Origin: Pseudomonas koreensis
GTDB lineage: Bacteria > Pseudomonadota > Gammaproteobacteria > Pseudomonadales > Pseudomonadaceae
NCBI RefSeq assembly: GCF_025447595.1
Contig: NZ_JAOEJU010000022.1
Coordinates: forward strand, 1-64,000
DNA: 64,000 bases
Direction of reading: 5' to 3'
The notes beneath the pieces were generated by a model. The model was not told the DNA's origin. It did not search any database and was given only the letters and a program-made list of their open reading frames with translations. Of the stretch, positions 8,053-16,959 are shown in pieces. Numbering within the stretch: position 1 is the stretch's first letter; each line of letters begins with the position of its first letter. The translations under genes were made by a program, and so were the position numbers.

Positions 8053-9525
8053 ATGGCGGGCAACACCGATCGTGCAGGCAGTAAACCGTTGATCGAAAGG
8101 CGTTCGATCGACTACATCCCGGAAGCGGAAAGACACGGTCGTCTGTTCAGTCAGTTCACCCTGTGGATGGGTGCCAACCTGCAAATCACCGCGATTGTCA
8201 CCGGGGCCCTGGCCGTGGTGTTGGGCGGCGATGTGTTCTGGTCGTTGATCGGTCTGCTGATCGGTCAACTGCTGGGCGGCGGGGTGATGGCGCTGCACGC
8301 GGCGCAAGGGCCGAAGCTTGGCCTGCCGCAGATGATTTCCAGCCGGGTGCAGTTCGGAGTCTACGGCGCGGCGATCCCGATCGTACTGGTGTGCCTGATG
8401 TATCTGGGCTTTACCGCCACCGGAACCGTGCTATCGGGTCAGGCGCTGGGCCAGTTGTTCGGGGTCAGCGACACCGTCGGCATCCTGCTTTTCGCCAGCG
8501 TCATCGTCGTGGTCACGGTGCTCGGCTATCGGGTGATTCACTGGATCGGCCGTATTGCCAGTGCTATTGGCGTGATTGCTTTCGTGTACCTGTTCAGCCG
8601 TCTGATGAGCCAGGTGGACGTCGGCGCACTTCTGGAAATCCGCCATTTCAGCTGGAGCAGTTTCCTGCTGGCGGTGTCGCTCGCGGCCTCCTGGCAGATC
8701 GCTTTCGGCCCATACGTGGCGGACTACTCGCGCTACCTGCCGAGCAAGGTGTCTTCGGTGAAAACCTTCTTTGCCGCTGGTGCCGGTTCGGTGATTGGCG
8801 CGCAGGTGGCGATGATCCTCGGTGTGTTCGCGGCCGCTTCGGCCAACGGGCAATTCGCCGGGCATGAAGTCGCTTACATCGTCGGTCTGGGCGGGACCGG
8901 TGCTACCGCCGCGCTGCTGTATTTCAGCATCGCGTTCGGCAAGGTCACCATCTCTACCCTGAACTCCTACGGCAGCTTCATGTGCATCGCGACCATCATC
9001 AGCGGCTTCCGTGGCAACTTGCAGGTTTCGCGGATGCAGCGTCTGGTGTTCGTGCTGGTGATCGTCGGCGCGGCGACCCTGATCGCGCTGCTCGGCCAGC
9101 ACTCGTTCCTCGGTGCGTTCAAGTCCTTCATCCTGTTCCTGCTGGCGTTCTTCACGCCGTGGAGCGCGATCAACCTGGTGGACTACTACTGCATCACCCG
9201 CGAGCGCTACGACGTACCGGCGCTGGCGGATCCGAACGGTCGCTACGGCCGCTGGAACATCCTCGGTATCAGCGTGTATGTGTTCGGGGTGCTGGTGCAA
9301 CTGCCGTTCATTTCCACCAAGTTCTATACCGGTCCATTGGTAGCGGCACTGGGGGATGTGGATATTTCCTGGATCATCGGTCTCGTGCTGCCCGCAGCGC
9401 TGTACTACGTCTGCGCGAAAAAATGGCACGGCACCGTACCCGATCGACTGATTCTGCCCGTCGAGCAGGACAGCGTTGTACAACCTAAAACAAGCGGGGC
9501 CGGTCGCGCTGCGGCGCAGGCCTGA
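8053..9525 (+). CDS. NCS1-family permease (cytosine/allantoin type), probable hut-linked urocanate or related transporter
   Basis: A 490-residue integral membrane protein with about twelve hydrophobic segments, starting at the ATG at 8053. The N-terminal RRSIDYIPEAERHG followed by LFTLWMGANLQ-like sequence is typical of the nucleobase:cation symporter-1 family. It sits between hutU and the ABC transporter genes. In P. fluorescens SBW25 the equivalent position holds an NCS1-type gene linked to urocanate uptake; by context I infer urocanate transport, but the NCS1 fold alone does not prove the substrate. No APC-type histidine permease was found in the locus, so this or the ABC system may carry histidine entry. 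Confidence 0.85.
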   Translation: MAGNTDRAGSKPLIERRSIDYIPEAERHGRLFSQFTLWMGANLQITAIVTGALAVVLGGDVFWSLIGLLIGQLLGGGVMALHAAQGPKLGLPQMISSRVQFGVYGAAIPIVLVCLMYLGFTATGTVLSGQALGQLFGVSDTVGILLFASVIVVVTVLGYRVIHWIGRIASAIGVIAFVYLFSRLMSQVDVGALLEIRHFSWSSFLLAVSLAASWQIAFGPYVADYSRYLPSKVSSVKTFFAAGAGSVIGAQVAMILGVFAAASANGQFAGHEVAYIVGLGGTGATAALLYFSIAFGKVTISTLNSYGSFMCIATIISGFRGNLQVSRMQRLVFVLVIVGAATLIALLGQHSFLGAFKSFILFLLAFFTPWSAINLVDYYCITRERYDVPALADPNGRYGRWNILGISVYVFGVLVQLPFISTKFYTGPLVAALGDVDISWIIGLVLPAALYYVCAKKWHGTVPDRLILPVEQDSVVQPKTSGAGRAAAQA

Positions 9526-9595
9526 TTTGGACGTGGACAGGGCTGGATGCCTCTTGACTGCCGTAAGCCAATTCATGATTAGGAGCGTCACAACA

Positions 9596-10564
9596 ATGAA
9601 ATCGAACAAGACCCTGCTGACCACATTGCTTTCCATGGGCCTGCTGGCCAGCGCCGGCGCGACCCAGGCCGCCGGCTGGTGCGAGTCCGGCAAACCGGTG
9701 AAATTCGCCGGCCTGAACTGGGAAAGCGGCATGCTGCTGACCGACGTTCTGCAGGTGGTGCTGGAGAAAGGTTACGACTGCAAGACCGACAGCCTGCCGG
9801 GCAACTCCATCACCATGGAAAACGCCCTGAGCAGCAACGACATCCAGATCTTCGCCGAAGAATGGGTCGGCCGCAGCGAGGTCTGGAACAAGGCCGAGAA
9901 GGCCGGCAAGGTCGTCGGTGTCGGGGCCCCGGTGGTGGGGGCGATCGAAGGCTGGTACGTGCCGCGCTACGTCATCGAAGGCGACGCCAAACGCAAACTC
10001 GAAGCCAAGGCGCCGGACCTGAAAAACATCGCCGACCTGGGCAAATACGCCGCCGTCTTCAAGGACGCCGAAGAGCCTTCCAAAGGCCGCTTCTACAACT
10101 GCCCGGCCGGCTGGACCTGCGAGCTGGACAACAGCGAAATGCTGAAAAGCTACGGCCTGGAAAACAGCTACACCAACTTCCGTCCGGGCACCGGTCCAGC
10201 GCTGGATGCGGCCGTGCTGTCGAGCTACAAGCGTGGCGAGCCGATCCTGTTCTACTACTGGTCGCCAACCCCGCTGATGGGCCAGATCGACGCGGTGAAA
10301 CTGGAAGAGAAAGCGGGCGTCGACAAGACCGTGACCATCAAGGTCGGTCTGTCCAAGACCTTCCACGAGCAAGCGCCGGAGCTGGTGGCGGTGCTGGAAA
10401 AGGTCAACCTGCCGATCGATCTGCTGAACCAGAACCTGGGCCGCATGGCGAAGGAACGTATCGAGTCGCCAAAACTGGCGAAAATCTTCCTCAAGGAACA
10501 TCCTGAGGTCTGGCATGCGTGGGTGAGTGAAGACGCTGCCAAGAAAATCGACGCGGCGCTGTAG
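9596..10564 (+). CDS. hutX: ABC transporter substrate-binding protein of the hut operon (OpuAC type)
   Basis: A 322-residue periplasmic protein. The ATG at 9596 follows AGGAGCG with 7-8 bp spacing. The signal peptide runs to about residue 25 (SAGATQAA/GWC). The mature part is an OpuAC/glycine-betaine-type binding domain with Cys pairs and aromatic-rich loops (WESGML, FYYWSPTPL). It is followed by matching permease and ATPase genes and embedded between hutU and hutH, so the likely ligand is histidine or a related imidazole compound (HutXWV-like, by context). The start codon sits in ACAACAATGAA, a possible Hfq/Crc target. Confidence 0.88.
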   Translation: MKSNKTLLTTLLSMGLLASAGATQAAGWCESGKPVKFAGLNWESGMLLTDVLQVVLEKGYDCKTDSLPGNSITMENALSSNDIQIFAEEWVGRSEVWNKAEKAGKVVGVGAPVVGAIEGWYVPRYVIEGDAKRKLEAKAPDLKNIADLGKYAAVFKDAEEPSKGRFYNCPAGWTCELDNSEMLKSYGLENSYTNFRPGTGPALDAAVLSSYKRGEPILFYYWSPTPLMGQIDAVKLEEKAGVDKTVTIKVGLSKTFHEQAPELVAVLEKVNLPIDLLNQNLGRMAKERIESPKLAKIFLKEHPEVWHAWVSEDAAKKIDAAL

Positions 10565-10648
10565 GTCGAATTCCTCCCGGCCAACCGAGAGGCTGGCCGG
10601 GGTGTTCGCCGCAATCGCTTGATTGAGTTTCCTGATTGAGAGCCGCTT

Positions 10649-11500
10649 ATGTTTCCCGAAAGCTTTACCTTTTCCATCGCCGACTGGGTCAACGGTTGGG
10701 TCGATGCGCTGGTCACCAACTACGGCGATGTGTTCCGCCATATCTCCGACACCCTGCTGTGGGCCATCGTCAATCTTGAAGGCCTGCTGCGCGCCGCACC
10801 GTGGTGGTTGATGCTGGCCATCGTCGGCGTCGTGGCCTGGCACGCAACGCGCAAAGTCGTGACCACCGCCGTGATCGTCGGTCTATTGTTCCTGGTCGGC
10901 GCCGTCGGTCTGTGGGACAAGTTGATGCAGACCCTCGCGCTGATGATGGTGGCGACGGTCATTTCGGTGCTGATCGGCGTGCCGCTGGGGATCCTCTCGG
11001 CGCGCAGCAATCGCCTGCGTTCGTTCCTGATGCCGCTGCTCGACATCATGCAGACCATGCCGAGCTTCGTGTACCTGATTCCGGTGCTGATGCTGTTCGG
11101 CCTGGGCAAGGTGCCGGCGATTTTCGCCACCGTGATCTACGCCGCGCCGCCGCTGATCCGTCTGACCGATCTGGGCATCCGCCAGGTCGACGGCGAAGTG
11201 ATGGAAGCGATCAACGCCTTCGGCGCCAACCGCTGGCAGCAACTGTTCGGCGTGCAACTGCCGCTGGCCCTGCCGAGCATCATGGCCGGGATCAACCAGA
11301 CCACCATGATGGCCCTGTCGATGGTGGTGATCGCCTCGATGATCGGCGCCCGTGGCCTGGGTGAAGATGTGCTGGTGGGCATTCAGACCCTCAACGTCGG
11401 ACGCGGCCTGGAAGCCGGTCTGGCGATCGTGATTCTCGCAGTGGTCATCGACCGCATTACCCAGGCGTATGGTCGGCCACGGCATGAGGTGAGCAAATGA
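10649..11500 (+). CDS. hutW: ABC transporter permease of the hut operon (ProW/OpuAB type)
   Basis: A 283-residue inner-membrane permease with about six TM segments and the BPD_transp_1 EAA-like loop in the second half (VMEAINAFGANRWQQLFGVQLPLALPSI), which contacts the ATPase. The sequence fits the proline/glycine-betaine permease branch, not the polar amino-acid branch. It follows the binding-protein gene by 84 bp and overlaps the ATPase gene by 4 bp (ATGA). Confidence 0.9.
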   Translation: MFPESFTFSIADWVNGWVDALVTNYGDVFRHISDTLLWAIVNLEGLLRAAPWWLMLAIVGVVAWHATRKVVTTAVIVGLLFLVGAVGLWDKLMQTLALMMVATVISVLIGVPLGILSARSNRLRSFLMPLLDIMQTMPSFVYLIPVLMLFGLGKVPAIFATVIYAAPPLIRLTDLGIRQVDGEVMEAINAFGANRWQQLFGVQLPLALPSIMAGINQTTMMALSMVVIASMIGARGLGEDVLVGIQTLNVGRGLEAGLAIVILAVVIDRITQAYGRPRHEVSK

Positions 11501-12327
11501 GCAACGCAACCGTGAGCAAGATCGAAGTCAAAAACGTCTTCAAGATTTTCGGCAACCGCGCCAAAGATGCCCTGGCGATGGTCGGCCAGGGCAAGACCAA
11601 GGATCAGGTGCTGAACGAGACCGGTTGCGTGGTCGGGGTCAACGACTTGTCCCTGAGCATCGGCACCGGCGAGATCTTCGTGATCATGGGCCTGTCCGGC
11701 TCCGGCAAATCGACCCTGGTGCGCCACTTCAACCGCCTGATCGACCCGACCAGTGGCGCGATCCTGGTGGACGGCGTGGACATCCTGCAATACGACATGG
11801 AAGCCCTGCGCGAATTCCGCCGGCACAAGATCAGCATGGTGTTCCAGAGCTTCGGCCTGCTGCCGCACAAGACCGTGCTCGACAACGTCGCCTACGGCCT
11901 GAAAGTGCGTGGCGAGACCAAGCAACTGTGCGCCGAACGCGCGTTGCACTGGATCAACACCGTAGGCCTCAAGGGCTACGAAAACAAATACCCGCACCAG
12001 CTCTCCGGCGGCATGCGCCAGCGTGTCGGCCTGGCCCGCGCCCTGGCAGCGGACACCGACATCATCCTGATGGACGAAGCGTTCAGTGCGCTGGATCCGC
12101 TGATCCGCGCGGAGATGCAGGACCAGTTGCTGGAGCTGCAAAAGACCCTGCACAAGACCATCGTCTTCATCACCCACGACCTCGACGAGGCCGTGCGCAT
12201 CGGCAACCGCATCGCGATCCTCAAGGACGGCCGCCTGATCCAGGTCGGCACGCCGAAAGAGATCCTGCATTCGCCGGCGGACGAATATGTCGACCGCTTC
12301 GTGCAGCGGCGGGCGGCGGTGGTCTGA
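11497..12327 (+). CDS. hutV: ABC transporter ATP-binding protein of the hut operon (ProV/OpuAA type)
   Basis: A 276-residue ATPase. Walker A GLSGSGKST is at about 65-73, the signature LSGGMRQRV at about 168, Walker B and the adjacent catalytic Glu in IILMDEAFSALD, and the switch His in ITHDLDEA. The long N-terminal extension before the ABC domain is typical of the ProV/OpuAA family. There are no C-terminal CBS domains, so osmotic gating like OpuA is unlikely. It is coupled to hutW by a 4-bp overlap and completes an uptake system in the hut unit. Confidence 0.92.
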   Translation: MSNATVSKIEVKNVFKIFGNRAKDALAMVGQGKTKDQVLNETGCVVGVNDLSLSIGTGEIFVIMGLSGSGKSTLVRHFNRLIDPTSGAILVDGVDILQYDMEALREFRRHKISMVFQSFGLLPHKTVLDNVAYGLKVRGETKQLCAERALHWINTVGLKGYENKYPHQLSGGMRQRVGLARALAADTDIILMDEAFSALDPLIRAEMQDQLLELQKTLHKTIVFITHDLDEAVRIGNRIAILKDGRLIQVGTPKEILHSPADEYVDRFVQRRAAVV

Positions 12328-12350
12328 TCTGAGTTTTGCAGTGCACAGAC

Positions 12351-12437
12351 TGGCCTCATCGCGGGCAAGCCCGCTCCCACAGGGATTGTGTGAGCACCGG
12401 AGATTCTGTGGGAGCTGGCTTGCCAGCGATGAGGCCG
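12351..12437. repeat. Divergent REP doublet between hutV and the first hutH
   Basis: Inverted elements of a second REP class (TGGCCTCATCGCGGGCAAGC at the left, GCTTGCCAGCGATGAGGCC at the right) surround GCTCCCACAGG and CTGTGGGAGC arms. It differs from the main REP type of the window. Confidence 0.8.
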
Positions 12438-12472
12438 GTGAAGCTGCATCAAAATTATGGTTGAGGTAAGTG

Positions 12473-13996
12473 ATGTCCCAGGCTGAAAAAATCGTTATCG
12501 CCGACGCTCCGATGCGTTGGCAGGATGTGGTCGCAGTCGCCCGTCACGGCGCGCAGCTCGAGCTGTCGGCGCAGACCTGGGCGCGGATTGAAAACGCGCA
12601 GGGCATCGTCCAGCGCATCGTCGCCAGCGGCGAACGTGCCTATGGCGTGAACACCGGGCTCGGTGCGCTGTGCAACGTCTCGCTGAAAGACGAACAGCTC
12701 AGCCAGCTGTCGCGCAACACCTTGCTCAGCCATGCCTGTGGCGTCGGTCCGGTGCTGGCCGATGAGCAGACGCGCGCGATTATGTGCTCTGCGATTCGCA
12801 ACTACAGCCACGGCAAATCCGGTATTCATCGTCGGGTGGTCGAAGCGCTGCTGGCGTTGCTCAATCGCGACATCACCCCGCAAGTGCCGTCGCAGGGCTC
12901 GGTGGGTTACTTGACCCACATGGCGCACATCGGCATCGCGCTGCTGGGCGTGGGCAATGTCAGCTATCGCGGCAAAGTGGTTTCCGCGCAGCAGGCGCTG
13001 GCCGAAGAGGGCCTGCAACCGGTGCAGCTCGGCGCTAAGGACGGCCTGTGCCTGGTCAACGGTACGCCGTGCATGACCGGCCTCGGTTGCCTGGCGATTG
13101 CCGACGCCACGCGTCTGGTGCAATGGGCCGACGTGATCGGCGCCATGAGCTTTGAAGCGCAACGTGGCCAGATTGCCGCGTTCGATGCCGAGATCATCGC
13201 GCTCAAGCCACATCCGGGCATGCAGCAGGTGGGCGTGAATCTGCGCGCTTTGCTCGATGGCAGCGAAGTGATCGCCGCCAGCAAAGGCATTCGCACTCAG
13301 GATGCCTTGAGCATCCGCTCGATCCCGCAGGTGCACGGCGCCGCCCGCGATCAACTGCAACACGCGATCAAGCAGATCGAAACCGAACTCAATGGCTGTA
13401 CCGACAACCCGTTGCTGCTGGGCACGCCGGATGATTTCCGGGTGATGTCCCAGGCCAACCCGCACGGACAATCGGTGGCGCTGGCGGCGGATCTGCTGGC
13501 GATTGCCATGGCCGAAATCGGCTCGATTGCCGAGCGGCGTCTGGACCGTTTGATCAACCCGCACGTCAGCGGTCTGCCGGCGTTTCTGGTGGCCAATCCG
13601 GGGGTGAACTCCGGGATGATGATCGTGCAATACGTCGCCGCGTCGCTGTGCGCGGAAAACCGCCAGTTGGCGCAACCGGCGGTGCTCGACAACTACGTCA
13701 CTTCGGGCCTGCAGGAAGACCACTTGAGCATGGGCACCAACGCCGCGCTGAAGCTGCACCGCGCGCTGGAAAACTGCACGCAGATCCTCGCCATCGAATA
13801 CCTGCTGGCGGCCCAGGCATTTGAATTTCTCAAGGAACAGCGCTTCGGCGCGGGCACCGATACCGCCTGGCGACTGCTGCGCGAGAAGGTCCCGGCCTAC
13901 GATCAGGACCGCTGGCTGGCGCCGGATATCGCCGCTGCCGCGAGCGTTCTGAAAGACACGGATCTGCTGCACAACGCATTACCGAATCTGCACTGA
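12473..13996 (+). CDS. HutH-family paralogue lacking the MIO motif (degenerate histidase-like protein)
   Basis: A 507-residue member of the aromatic amino-acid lyase family. It keeps YGVNTG (Tyr57-), the NGT at about 196-198, Arg282 and the QEDHLSM glutamate region. However, the cofactor-forming Ala-Ser-Gly is absent: GSVG (142-145) is followed by YLTHM instead of ASGDLAPL, with a net loss of three residues. The Tyr that in histidase follows QDP is Leu279. Without the MIO electrophile, a standard ammonia-lyase reaction is not expected. The reading frame is intact and full length, so it is maintained. The ATG at 12473 is preferred over the overlapping GTG at 12470. It lies directly before the canonical hutH and matches the position of the PAO1 PA5093-type gene. 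Confidence 0.9.
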   Translation: MSQAEKIVIADAPMRWQDVVAVARHGAQLELSAQTWARIENAQGIVQRIVASGERAYGVNTGLGALCNVSLKDEQLSQLSRNTLLSHACGVGPVLADEQTRAIMCSAIRNYSHGKSGIHRRVVEALLALLNRDITPQVPSQGSVGYLTHMAHIGIALLGVGNVSYRGKVVSAQQALAEEGLQPVQLGAKDGLCLVNGTPCMTGLGCLAIADATRLVQWADVIGAMSFEAQRGQIAAFDAEIIALKPHPGMQQVGVNLRALLDGSEVIAASKGIRTQDALSIRSIPQVHGAARDQLQHAIKQIETELNGCTDNPLLLGTPDDFRVMSQANPHGQSVALAADLLAIAMAEIGSIAERRLDRLINPHVSGLPAFLVANPGVNSGMMIVQYVAASLCAENRQLAQPAVLDNYVTSGLQEDHLSMGTNAALKLHRALENCTQILAIEYLLAAQAFEFLKEQRFGAGTDTAWRLLREKVPAYDQDRWLAPDIAAAASVLKDTDLLHNALPNLH

Positions 13997-14110
13997 ACTA
14001 CCCACGCCAGCGTGCCAAGGCGCGGCTCCCCAAAAGGGCAGACGCGACGGACAACGGACATCTCCGGAGCGTCTGGCGAGTTAACAATAAACTCTCAAAA
14101 GGAGCACAAA

Positions 14111-15643
14111 ATGACTGCGCTGAACCTGACCCCCGGCCAACTGAGCCTGGCTCAACTGCGTGACGTTTATCAGAACCCGGTCAAGCTGACCCTCGACAGC
14201 AGCGCCAGTGCGCAAATCGAGGCCAGCGTGGCCTGCGTCGAGCAGATCCTCGCGGAAAACCGCACCGCCTACGGCATCAACACCGGTTTCGGCCTGCTGG
14301 CCTCGACCCGCATCGCCAGCGAAGACCTGGAAAACCTCCAGCGTTCGCTGGTGCTGTCCCACGCCGCCGGCGTCGGCCAGCCGATCAGCGATGAGCTGGT
14401 GCGTCTGATCATGGTGCTCAAGGTCAACAGCCTCAGCCGTGGTTTCTCCGGCATCCGTCGCGTGGTGATCGATGCGCTGATCGCCCTGATCAACGCCGAG
14501 GTTTACCCGCACATTCCGCTGAAAGGTTCGGTCGGTGCCTCCGGCGACCTGGCACCGCTGGCGCACATGTCGCTGGTGCTGCTGGGTGAGGGCAAGGCGC
14601 GCTACAAGGGCGAGTGGATGGAAGCGACCGAAGCGCTGAAAGTCGCCGGTCTGACGCCGCTGACGCTGGCGGCCAAAGAAGGTCTGGCGCTGCTCAATGG
14701 CACCCAGGTTTCAACCGCATTCGCTTTGCGTGGACTGTTCGAAGGCGAAGACCTGTTCGCCGGCGCACTGGCGCTGGGCGGCCTGACTGTGGAAGCGGTG
14801 CTCGGTTCGCGTTCGCCGTTCGACGCACGCATCCATGCCGCCCGTGGTCAGAAAGGCCAGATCGACGCCGCTGCCGCTTACCGCGATCTGCTCGGTGAGC
14901 GCAGCGAAGTCTCCGACTCGCACCAGAACTGCGAAAAGGTCCAGGACCCGTACTCGCTGCGTTGCCAGCCGCAAGTCATGGGCGCGTGCCTGACCCAGTT
15001 CCGTCAGGCTGCCGAAGTGCTGGCTGTCGAAGCCAACGCCGTATCCGACAACCCGTTGGTGTTTGCCGCTGAAGGCGACGTGATTTCCGGCGGCAACTTC
15101 CACGCCGAGCCGGTGGCCATGGCCGCTGACAACATGGCGTTGGCCATTGCCGAAATCGGTTCGCTGAGCGAGCGCCGTATCTCGTTGATGATGGACAAAC
15201 ACATGTCGCAACTGCCGCCGTTCCTGGTGGCCAACGGTGGCGTGAACTCCGGCTTCATGATCGCCCAGGTGACCGCTGCGGCCCTGGCCAGCGAGAACAA
15301 GGCGCTGTCCCATCCGCATTCGGTGGACAGCCTGCCGACCTCCGCCAACCAGGAAGACCATGTGTCGATGGCCCCGGCTGCCGGCAAGCGCCTGTGGGAA
15401 ATGGCCGAGAATACGCGCGGGATTCTCGCGGTGGAATGGCTGGCGGCGGTGCAGGGTCTGGACCTGCGCAACGGCCTGAAGACCTCGGCCAAACTGGAAC
15501 AGGCCCGGGGGATTCTGCGTCGCGAAGTGCCGTTCTACGAGAAGGACCGCTTCTTTGCGCCGGACATCAATGCGGCGACCGAACTGCTGGCTTCGCGGGT
15601 TCTGACTGAACTGGTTCCGGCGAAGTTGCTGCCTAGCCTGTGA
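14111..15643 (+). CDS. hutH: Histidine ammonia-lyase (histidase), canonical copy
   Basis: A 510-residue enzyme removing ammonia from L-histidine to give urocanate, the first step and the source of the HutC inducer. The MIO-forming Ala143-Ser144-Gly145 is intact in GSVGASGDLAP; Tyr54 (YGINTGFG), Asn196, Tyr281, Arg284 and the NQEDHVS segment are all present, one residue offset from P. putida HutH numbering. The ATG at 14111 follows AAAAGGAG, 7 bp away. The upstream extension to 14012 is not needed. It is 114 bp after the degenerate paralogue. An A-rich AACAATAAA at 14083-14091 may be a Crc/Hfq site. Confidence 0.97.
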   Translation: MTALNLTPGQLSLAQLRDVYQNPVKLTLDSSASAQIEASVACVEQILAENRTAYGINTGFGLLASTRIASEDLENLQRSLVLSHAAGVGQPISDELVRLIMVLKVNSLSRGFSGIRRVVIDALIALINAEVYPHIPLKGSVGASGDLAPLAHMSLVLLGEGKARYKGEWMEATEALKVAGLTPLTLAAKEGLALLNGTQVSTAFALRGLFEGEDLFAGALALGGLTVEAVLGSRSPFDARIHAARGQKGQIDAAAAYRDLLGERSEVSDSHQNCEKVQDPYSLRCQPQVMGACLTQFRQAAEVLAVEANAVSDNPLVFAAEGDVISGGNFHAEPVAMAADNMALAIAEIGSLSERRISLMMDKHMSQLPPFLVANGGVNSGFMIAQVTAAALASENKALSHPHSVDSLPTSANQEDHVSMAPAAGKRLWEMAENTRGILAVEWLAAVQGLDLRNGLKTSAKLEQARGILRREVPFYEKDRFFAPDINAATELLASRVLTELVPAKLLPSL

Positions 15644-15648
15644 TGGCC

Positions 15649-15715
15649 TCTTCGCGAGCAAGCTCGCTCCCACAGAGGTACGAGTTTCAACTGTGGGAGC
15701 GAGCTTGCTCGCGAA
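15649..15715. repeat. REP doublet between hutH and hutI
   Basis: TTCGCGAGCAAGCTCGCTCCCACAG and its inverted partner are separated by about 18 bp. It lies inside the hut operon, 6 bp after the hutH stop and 28 bp before hutI. Confidence 0.9.
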
Positions 15716-15743
15716 TCGATTTTGAACAAGACGAGGACTTGGG

Positions 15744-16949
15744 ATGAAAACCCTCTGGCAACACTGCCACGTCGCAACCATGGCGCAAGGCGTCTACTCG
15801 ATCATCGAGGATGCGGCCATCGTGACGTCCGGTGCATTCATCGAGTGGATCGGCCCGCGCAGCCAATTGCCGTCAGGCGAATACCCGGCGGTCAATGACT
15901 TGCAAGGCGCGTGGGTCACCCCTGGCCTGATCGACTGCCACACCCACACTGTGTTCGGCGGCAACCGCAGCGGCGAATTCGAGAAGCGCCTGCAAGGCGT
16001 CAGCTACGCCGAGATCGCAGCGGCCGGTGGCGGCATCGCCAGCACCGTGCGCGCCACGCGTGAAGCCTCGGAAGACGAACTGTTCGCCAGCGCCGCCAAA
16101 CGCCTGAAAAGCCTGATGCGCGATGGCGTGACCACGGTCGAAATGAAATCCGGCTACGGCCTCGATCTCGCCAGCGAGCGCAAGATTTTGCGGGTCATCC
16201 GTCGCCTCGCCGCCGAGCTGCCGATCAGTGTGCGCAGCACCTGCCTGGCCGCCCACGCATTGCCACCGGAATACAAGGATCGCGCCGACGATTACATCGA
16301 TCACATCTGCGCCGAGATGCTCCCGGCTCTGGCCGCCGAAGGGCTGGTGGATGCGGTGGATGCGTTCTGCGAATACCTGGCCTTCTCCCCGGAACAGGTC
16401 GAGCGGGTGTTCATCGCCGCGCAAAAACTCGGTCTGCCGGTGAAGCTGCACGCCGAGCAATTGTCGTCACTACACGGCTCCAGCCTCGCCGCGCGCTACC
16501 ACGCATTGTCCGCCGATCACCTGGAGTTCATGGACGAAGCCGACGCCATTGCCATGGCGGAATCCGACACCGTCGCGGTGTTGCTGCCGGGCGCGTTCTA
16601 CTTCCTGCGTGAAACCCAATTGCCGCCGATGGAAGCCCTGCGCAAACACAAAGTGAAAATCGCCATCGCCAGCGACCTCAATCCCGGCACTTCGCCGGCG
16701 CTGTCATTGCGCCTGATGCTGAACATGGCCTGCACCTGTTTCCGCATGACCCCGGAAGAAGCGCTGGCTGGCGCCACGATTCACGCGGCGCAAGCCTTGG
16801 GCATGGCCGAGACCCACGGTTCGCTGGAAGCCGGCAAGGTTGCGGATTTTGTCGCCTGGCAAATCGACCGCCCGGCGGATCTGGCGTACTGGCTGGGTGG
16901 CGAACTGGACAAACGCGTCGTGCGTCACGGCGTTGAATCAAGTCTGTAG
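15744..16949 (+). CDS. hutI: Imidazolonepropionase
   Basis: A 401-residue metal-dependent amidohydrolase that opens imidazolone propionate to N-formimino-L-glutamate, step three of the pathway. The metal site HTH is at about 66-68 (LIDCHTHTVFGGNR), with the later His in KLHAEQ and Asp in ASDLNPGT. The length is typical (about 400-410). A GAGGACTTGGG Shine-Dalgarno precedes the ATG. hutG begins 10 bp after its stop. Confidence 0.97.
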   Translation: MKTLWQHCHVATMAQGVYSIIEDAAIVTSGAFIEWIGPRSQLPSGEYPAVNDLQGAWVTPGLIDCHTHTVFGGNRSGEFEKRLQGVSYAEIAAAGGGIASTVRATREASEDELFASAAKRLKSLMRDGVTTVEMKSGYGLDLASERKILRVIRRLAAELPISVRSTCLAAHALPPEYKDRADDYIDHICAEMLPALAAEGLVDAVDAFCEYLAFSPEQVERVFIAAQKLGLPVKLHAEQLSSLHGSSLAARYHALSADHLEFMDEADAIAMAESDTVAVLLPGAFYFLRETQLPPMEALRKHKVKIAIASDLNPGTSPALSLRLMLNMACTCFRMTPEEALAGATIHAAQALGMAETHGSLEAGKVADFVAWQIDRPADLAYWLGGELDKRVVRHGVESSL

Positions 16950-16959
16950 GAGAGCGGTT

